From JBFHIJ01 sp041596515 (GTDB lineage Bacteria; Bacteroidota; Ignavibacteria; Kapaibacteriales; UBA2268): a stretch of DNA of 64,000 nt. How positions within the stretch are numbered: the first letter of the stretch is position 1; the number at the start of each line of letters is the position of its first letter. A program made the translations under genes and the position numbers. Location: contig JBFHIJ010000008.1 of the NCBI GenBank assembly GCA_041596515.1, forward strand, positions 50,426 to 114,425. Direction: 5' to 3'. Below are positions 59,518-64,000 of this stretch, piece after piece. A model generated the notes under the pieces. The model did no database searches. It was given only the letters and a program-made list of their open reading frames with translations, and was not told the origin of the DNA.

Positions 59518-61737
59518 ATGAAAAACCTAACTACGATATTGATTCTTCTTTTTTCTCTATTTACAGCAACAACAGCTGTAGAGTGGGAAGAGATAAAATG
59601 TGACGTAAAAGCCAGACCTAGTGCTGTGTTTAATTCAGGAGATACAATTTACATCGGACATTATGGCATTGCAAAATCCTCTGATGGCGGCAAGACTTTT
59701 AAGAAAATAAATAAAGTTGTTGATGGAGATAGAGTCTATGATTTGGCAGAGGATATGTGCGAAGTTTATGAAATTTTCCAAAATAAGTTTAATGTTTTAT
59801 TTGCCAAAGCTGTTGGTAAGAAAATTTTGTATTCAACCAATGGTGGTGAGCTATGGCAAACTACAAACTTAGATTTAACTGAGAGATACAACTTTATTTT
59901 TAACGAATATTATACTTCTGACTCTTATATTTATATTTTTAATCGGACTGCTTCACCAGACTCATTATTGTATAAATCGAATGATTTGGGTAAAACCTGG
60001 AGTAGTTGTGATTTGGGAATCAAGCAATGGAAAAAAATTGAGTCTATAGAATATCTATCTAGTCTAGAAAAATTTTGTATAGTTGGTTTAGATCAAAACT
60101 CAAAACAGAAAATATTCTATTATGATGCGAATAAAAATCTAAAAAGAGAAATAGATATTGAGTTGCCGAATTTTGAAGATCCAAAAATACTATGTTCAGG
60201 TAATCACATATTAGCTTATAATAAAACAACTCATCAAATTTACAAATACAATATTAAGGAAGGATGGAAATTATACATTGATTTAATTGATACATTTAAA
60301 ATGCTGCATGATGTTAAAGTAAAAGAAATCAATTTAAATAAAGCCTATTTTTTACAAACAGGAGATACTATTGGATTCAATATCTCTTTCAAAGAAAAGC
60401 ATTTTTGGGATTTCCTGTTTGATAATGAAGAAAAACAAGTTACTATTTATAGTACTGATTATGGAAATACTTGGGAGGAATATGATTATTTCAAAGTAAA
60501 TTATATTACTCGTTTTACACCATATGATATTAGCAAAATCACCAACATTATTAAATACAGAAGATATAAAGAGAACCAGTTATGTGTTCGTCAAAATTCC
60601 GGACTAATATATACTGGTACTAAAAGCCAGAAAGTGTGGTATAAAATTGAAAATGGCGATTGGGTTTCTATACCTAATATTTATAAGATATGGCCAGACT
60701 ACGATGGTTCTGCTTATGTACAAAAGCATGGAGGGAATGAATATGATTCACTTTTTTATTATGAAAATTGGTGCTCTATAGATCAAGATGCAGATTACCT
60801 AATTGCTGAATGTTTAGTTGGGGACTTTATTTTTGGTAATTTTTGTTTTGATCATATCGTGAACCACAAATCAAATATAGTCTGTGTGAAAAAACATGGA
60901 CTTTCGGGCCATATTAATAAATATAATGGATTCCATTTTTACTTCAAAAATGAAGTAATAGCTTTTTTTGATAATAAGAACAGGAGCATCGTTTTAGACG
61001 AAGCAACCGGAGACTACTGTTCTGTAGTCGGCGATCATGAAGTTCCAATTTATGTCAATCCTAATATTTATGATACTAATAAAGTAGAAAGTGTAAGAAT
61101 TATGCTCGGGAATTACAAATCACACGAGTTGAAAGAAATTAGAGGTAATATTCTTACTAAATATTTTAAAAATATACTTATGGATTTTGAGAAACAAACT
61201 ATAATCTTTTCTCACACTCCCGGAATCGAAATAAGTAGAGACATAGGAGAAACCTGGACTAAAATACTTGATCTGCCAAAAGAAGAAATAGATTTAAAAC
61301 TTCATGACGAAAACACCTACCTAAAAACAAACAAACTGCTCCTTCGATCTCATGATGGCAAAAATTGGGAAAATATACTGGAAGGCACTTCCAAAGCAAA
61401 GATAATAGATTTCGAATTTGATCCGGATGATTATGCTTATGTATATACAACAAACGGTGCTTTTATTTCAAGTGAAAAAATGACAGATGCTACTGAAGCT
61501 TGGGAAGAAGATAAAATAGACTTTGATTTTTCTATTTCTAGCGACAAAAAAACACTACAAATCTCCGGCTCTGACAAAATCAATAATATTTCTGTCAGTG
61601 AATCTGATCTAGAACTTAAACGCATTTCCGAGAGTAATTTTGATATTTCCAATCTTGAAGCACAAAACTACTTCCTAAGAGTTCAGCTTGAAGATGGGAA
61701 AGTGGTTTATAAACAGCTTGTTTTAGCTGCGGAGTAG
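59518..61737 (+). CDS. Secreted BNR/sialidase-like repeat protein with T9SS-type C-terminal domain
   Basis: A 739-residue protein with a Sec signal (MKNLTTILILLFSLFTATTA). It contains scattered BNR/Asp-box-like strands (AKSSDGGKTFKKI, YSTNGGELWQTT, KSNDLGKTWSSC, STDYGNTWEEY, SRDIGETWTKI, RSHDGKNWENI), i.e. the (S/T)xDxGxTW motif, indicating a propeller. The last ~75 residues (about 665-739: FDFSISSDKKTLQISG ... FDISNLEAQNYFLRVQLEDG ... LVLAAE) resemble the type IX secretion sorting domain. It should be exported and displayed on the cell surface. Asp boxes do not by themselves prove sialidase activity. Confidence 0.82.
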   Translation: MKNLTTILILLFSLFTATTAVEWEEIKCDVKARPSAVFNSGDTIYIGHYGIAKSSDGGKTFKKINKVVDGDRVYDLAEDMCEVYEIFQNKFNVLFAKAVGKKILYSTNGGELWQTTNLDLTERYNFIFNEYYTSDSYIYIFNRTASPDSLLYKSNDLGKTWSSCDLGIKQWKKIESIEYLSSLEKFCIVGLDQNSKQKIFYYDANKNLKREIDIELPNFEDPKILCSGNHILAYNKTTHQIYKYNIKEGWKLYIDLIDTFKMLHDVKVKEINLNKAYFLQTGDTIGFNISFKEKHFWDFLFDNEEKQVTIYSTDYGNTWEEYDYFKVNYITRFTPYDISKITNIIKYRRYKENQLCVRQNSGLIYTGTKSQKVWYKIENGDWVSIPNIYKIWPDYDGSAYVQKHGGNEYDSLFYYENWCSIDQDADYLIAECLVGDFIFGNFCFDHIVNHKSNIVCVKKHGLSGHINKYNGFHFYFKNEVIAFFDNKNRSIVLDEATGDYCSVVGDHEVPIYVNPNIYDTNKVESVRIMLGNYKSHELKEIRGNILTKYFKNILMDFEKQTIIFSHTPGIEISRDIGETWTKILDLPKEEIDLKLHDENTYLKTNKLLLRSHDGKNWENILEGTSKAKIIDFEFDPDDYAYVYTTNGAFISSEKMTDATEAWEEDKIDFDFSISSDKKTLQISGSDKINNISVSESDLELKRISESNFDISNLEAQNYFLRVQLEDGKVVYKQLVLAAE

Positions 61738-61804
61738 AAATAAATATTAAGTATGATATCCTTTCTCCCCAGTTTTAAATAACTTGATTACCCAACGAAT
61801 TATC

Positions 61805-62446
61805 TCATAACCAGTCTATTTCAAGTCCGGTTGCATCTTTTAACTTTTTAAGTTCTTCAGGTGTATAATATCCGAAGACAACATCTTGTCCACCTGTAGT
61901 TAATAATGTATATTTACCTTTAGTCCGGTATTTCTGAGTTAAATCTTTGACTTTTTCAAATAGATCAACATCCACCCAGTCATCTTGAATTTTTAAATCC
62001 CATTTATACTTTTTACCTTTGCAGATGAAGGATACCCAGGCGATATTGCTATCTATGTCAACAGAGTCCTGTAAGTTTTCAAAAATCATTTCTCCGTTAG
62101 TGATTCTGGATAGGTTTTCCATTATTTCAATATATGAACCATTTCCATAAATAGCTTCCGTATCAAAATGCCAGCATTTATTTGTTAATGGTGTCCACGG
62201 TTCTTCTTCAATAGTCTGGCCAAGAGTAACATACATCAATATATATGGTTCTTCTTCAAATTCAGAATGTCCGTCTCCCCAGCGGTTTATATCAGACGTG
62301 TCAACTCCATCATTTAAGAGGAATCCAAGTTCCCTGAATGTATTCAATTGTTCCTTGAATGAAGGATTTGCTTTTTGAGCCGTACCTTTTACTCCAAATA
62401 TTCCAAGTAATACGCTTATTAATCCCACTATAATTAGTCTCTTCAT
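61805..62446 (-). CDS. Secreted hypothetical protein
   Basis: A 213-residue protein from ATG 62446 (MKRLIIVGLISVLLGIFGVK), which has a proper signal peptide; a much longer upstream frame overlaps the next gene and is less likely. The mature part is acidic with aromatic motifs (ILMYVTLGQTIEEEPWTPLT) and ends GYYTPEELKKLKDATGLEID. I do not recognise the family. It lies 38 bp after the propeller lipoprotein gene and is probably in its operon. Confidence 0.6.
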   Translation of the reverse strand: MKRLIIVGLISVLLGIFGVKGTAQKANPSFKEQLNTFRELGFLLNDGVDTSDINRWGDGHSEFEEEPYILMYVTLGQTIEEEPWTPLTNKCWHFDTEAIYGNGSYIEIMENLSRITNGEMIFENLQDSVDIDSNIAWVSFICKGKKYKWDLKIQDDWVDVDLFEKVKDLTQKYRTKGKYTLLTTGGQDVVFGYYTPEELKKLKDATGLEIDWL

Positions 62447-62483
62447 ATTGCAACTTCTATTATATTTATCATTAGTTCTTATT

Positions 62484-63539
62484 TCAGAATTTCTTTTCAA
62501 ATGTTTTTCCGTTGAACTTGAATATATTACCGTCTCCCGTGCCAAACAATAACTCACCATTTTTATCTTCATAGATCGACAGAGCGAAATCATTTGTTAG
62601 GCCATGTTCCTTGGTGAAATTGGCTATAGATTTACCATCATATTTCCAAATTCCGGTATCTCTATCTCCAAACCAAATATTTCCTTTGTTATCTTCTGTG
62701 ATTGTAAAAACGTGTTCAAGTGTGCCAGATAATGATTTCTCTCCTCTTCTTTTACTTGTTGGATGTATCAAGTTGTTTTCCTCAGAAAAATTAGATATTG
62801 AAGTACCTTCTTTTAGTAATACTCCAATACCATTATTTCCTATCCAAAGTCTACCTTTAGAATCTTCCAGAATGCTTCTTATGTGAAGCGGTGCGTCTTC
62901 AGTGTCATGCCCTATCGTTGCATCATTGATTATAGTAAAATCACTACCATTATAACCTATTACTCCTGCATATGTACCAATCCAAATCATATTGTTTAGT
63001 CCTGAAGAGAGACTTGTTACAGCATATATACTGTTTGAATTAGCAACTTTAAGGTTTGGAAAGGCTAAGTAATTTACTCTTTGTCCATCATATCTATAGA
63101 TGCCCTCTTTAATTCCGGCACTGAACCATAAATCATTTTCTGAAATCATCCATTTACTTTGCAAAGCCTCATATTTCATTATGGTATGGTTTGTTATAGT
63201 TTTCCCGTCATAACTACTCACTCCATGTAGAGTGCTAAACCAAATGATTCCATTTTTATCTTCTTGTATTGTAAGGATTTTATTATCAGTTAAGCCATCT
63301 TTAGTTGTGAAGTAAGTGAAATAATTTCCGTCATAAACGGCTACTCCTTCTTCAAGACTTCCGAACCAATAGTTACCTTTTCTATCTTGAAAGATAGAAC
63401 GTATTCCTGAAGTGAAATTTAGTGTATCTGTTTTTGACGTTTTTACAATTTCAGATTTCTTAATTAGTTTTTCAGTCGCTTTATTTTTGGTGCAAGAAAG
63501 ATTCAGAAGCATTATGAATATTAGATATATCATTTTCAT
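62484..63539 (-). CDS. Two-component-regulator-type beta-propeller lipoprotein
   Basis: A 351-residue protein with a lipoprotein signal (lipobox LLNLSC, Cys16). It consists of regular repeats of ~45 residues of the Reg_prop type: IRSIFQDRKGNYWFGSLEEG, ILTIQEDKNGIIWFSTLHGV, IRSILEDSKGRLWIGNNGIG, VFTITEDNKGNIWFGDRDTG and ALSIYEDKNGELLFGTGDGN. These are the sensor half of Bacteroidota hybrid two-component systems, but no kinase or DNA-binding domain follows. It is therefore a stand-alone propeller, likely outside the inner membrane. Confidence 0.88.
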   Translation of the reverse strand: MKMIYLIFIMLLNLSCTKNKATEKLIKKSEIVKTSKTDTLNFTSGIRSIFQDRKGNYWFGSLEEGVAVYDGNYFTYFTTKDGLTDNKILTIQEDKNGIIWFSTLHGVSSYDGKTITNHTIMKYEALQSKWMISENDLWFSAGIKEGIYRYDGQRVNYLAFPNLKVANSNSIYAVTSLSSGLNNMIWIGTYAGVIGYNGSDFTIINDATIGHDTEDAPLHIRSILEDSKGRLWIGNNGIGVLLKEGTSISNFSEENNLIHPTSKRRGEKSLSGTLEHVFTITEDNKGNIWFGDRDTGIWKYDGKSIANFTKEHGLTNDFALSIYEDKNGELLFGTGDGNIFKFNGKTFEKKF

Positions 63540-63666
63540 TCAGTGCCCAATTTAAGTTTTTGCTATATGACGCAGTAGGGGCAATTGTATTAGTATTGGT
63601 AGATTTCTATGTAGTATGTCTAACCCTTTTTATTTGACGCAGCTTTTAGTAAAATTATGCATAATA

Positions 63667-64000
63667 TTATACAATACTATTCGCAACATTTTCAATTAGT
63701 TTGATATTGTTAAGGTTTTTTCCGTAATCTACTATAGTAAGTTTAAAGCTTGGGGTACTTGAAACTTGATATTCATATTCAGAATCATTTTCTGACTTGA
63801 GTATAATTCTTATTTCTTCGCCCCAAGAATAAAATGATATACCATTCTTTAATAAGATACCATTTTCAATTTCAGACATTTCCAAGCCGGCAATTTTTTC
63901 ATTGGTCTTTAGTTTTTCGATAAGTTGAGTCATATTCAGATCAGTTTTAAAGATTCTTGTTTGCTTCAGTGCTAAATTATCATCTGTAAACTCTGTGATA
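63667..64000 (-). CDS. Hypothetical protein, C-terminal part (5' end outside window)
   Basis: The frame is open to the right edge of the window (ITEFTDDNLALKQTRIFKTD upstream of the first internal Met at 63933), so the gene is probably truncated at its 5' end. About 111 codons are visible. The C-terminus contains FYSWGEEIRIILKSE and FKLTIVDYGKNLNNIKLIEN, with no family I recognise. A stand-alone start at 63933 is the alternative. Confidence 0.6.
   Translation of the reverse strand, partial: ITEFTDDNLALKQTRIFKTDLNMTQLIEKLKTNEKIAGLEMSEIENGILLKNGISFYSWGEEIRIILKSENDSEYEYQVSSTPSFKLTIVDYGKNLNNIKLIENVANSIV

Noticed and set aside
62447..62593. Extended N-terminus of the secreted protein at 61805
   Set aside because: It would overlap the propeller gene by 110 bp and put 49 residues before a perfect signal peptide.

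Overview
The window is a low-GC stretch of bacterial chromosome with about 45 protein genes, one tRNA gene and several repeat families. The gene content points to the Bacteroidota / FCB superphylum. It includes a TonB-dependent receptor, a DUF2723 membrane protein, many lipoproteins, a two-component-regulator-type propeller lipoprotein and a secreted protein whose tail looks like a type IX secretion sorting domain. Two promoters fit the Bacteroidota -33/-7 pattern (TTTG and TAnnTTTG). Clear purine-rich Shine-Dalgarno sites also occur before several genes, which is less typical of classical Bacteroidia and would suit an early-branching lineage such as Ignavibacteria or Kapaibacteria. This placement is inference only.

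Layout. 1-4.2 kb: end of a TonB receptor, a DUF4328 membrane protein and mnmG. 4.2-10.1 kb: a gene-free, hairpin-rich stretch, then a co-oriented accessory cluster of small lipoproteins, a frameshifted small membrane gene, a CHAP amidase, a DUF4375 protein and an outer-surface protein. 10.4-17.6 kb: RlpA, a DEAD-box RNA helicase, an unusual RNase II-type nuclease carrying two dsRNA-binding domains, a MazG-like protein, tRNA-Phe and recA. 18-26.6 kb: prolyl oligopeptidase, DUF2723 protein, a lipoprotein, an MBL-fold hydrolase with a decayed second copy, and an iron alcohol dehydrogenase. 26.6-38.3 kb: mostly minus-strand metabolic, transport and sensor genes ending in umuC.

38.3-41.2 kb: a large array of about 16 inverted-repeat units around a lone GIY-YIG nuclease gene, interspersed with six parS-like 16-mers. 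41.3-47.7 kb: queD-queF, rlmB, glutaminyl cyclotransferase, DUF58, ppk2 and serS. 47.65-48.34 kb: an AT-rich intergenic region with two perfect DnaA boxes and one near-perfect box, which is an oriC candidate. 48.4-64 kb: pirin, nitroreductase, M23 peptidase, recX, a HI0933 flavoprotein, mscS-corA, pyrophosphatase, dnaK, a T9SS-like secreted protein and a minus-strand accessory group.

A second repeat family, about 170-180 bp and up to about 315 bp in a long form, sits in at least eight intergenic gaps and has MITE-like features. The most interesting signals are the parS-like cluster close to a DnaA-box cluster, the REPIN-like array with its GIY-YIG gene, the RNB-dsRBD-dsRBD nuclease, the MITE-like family, and hairpins lying directly on translation starts at 22.3 and 23.4 kb.
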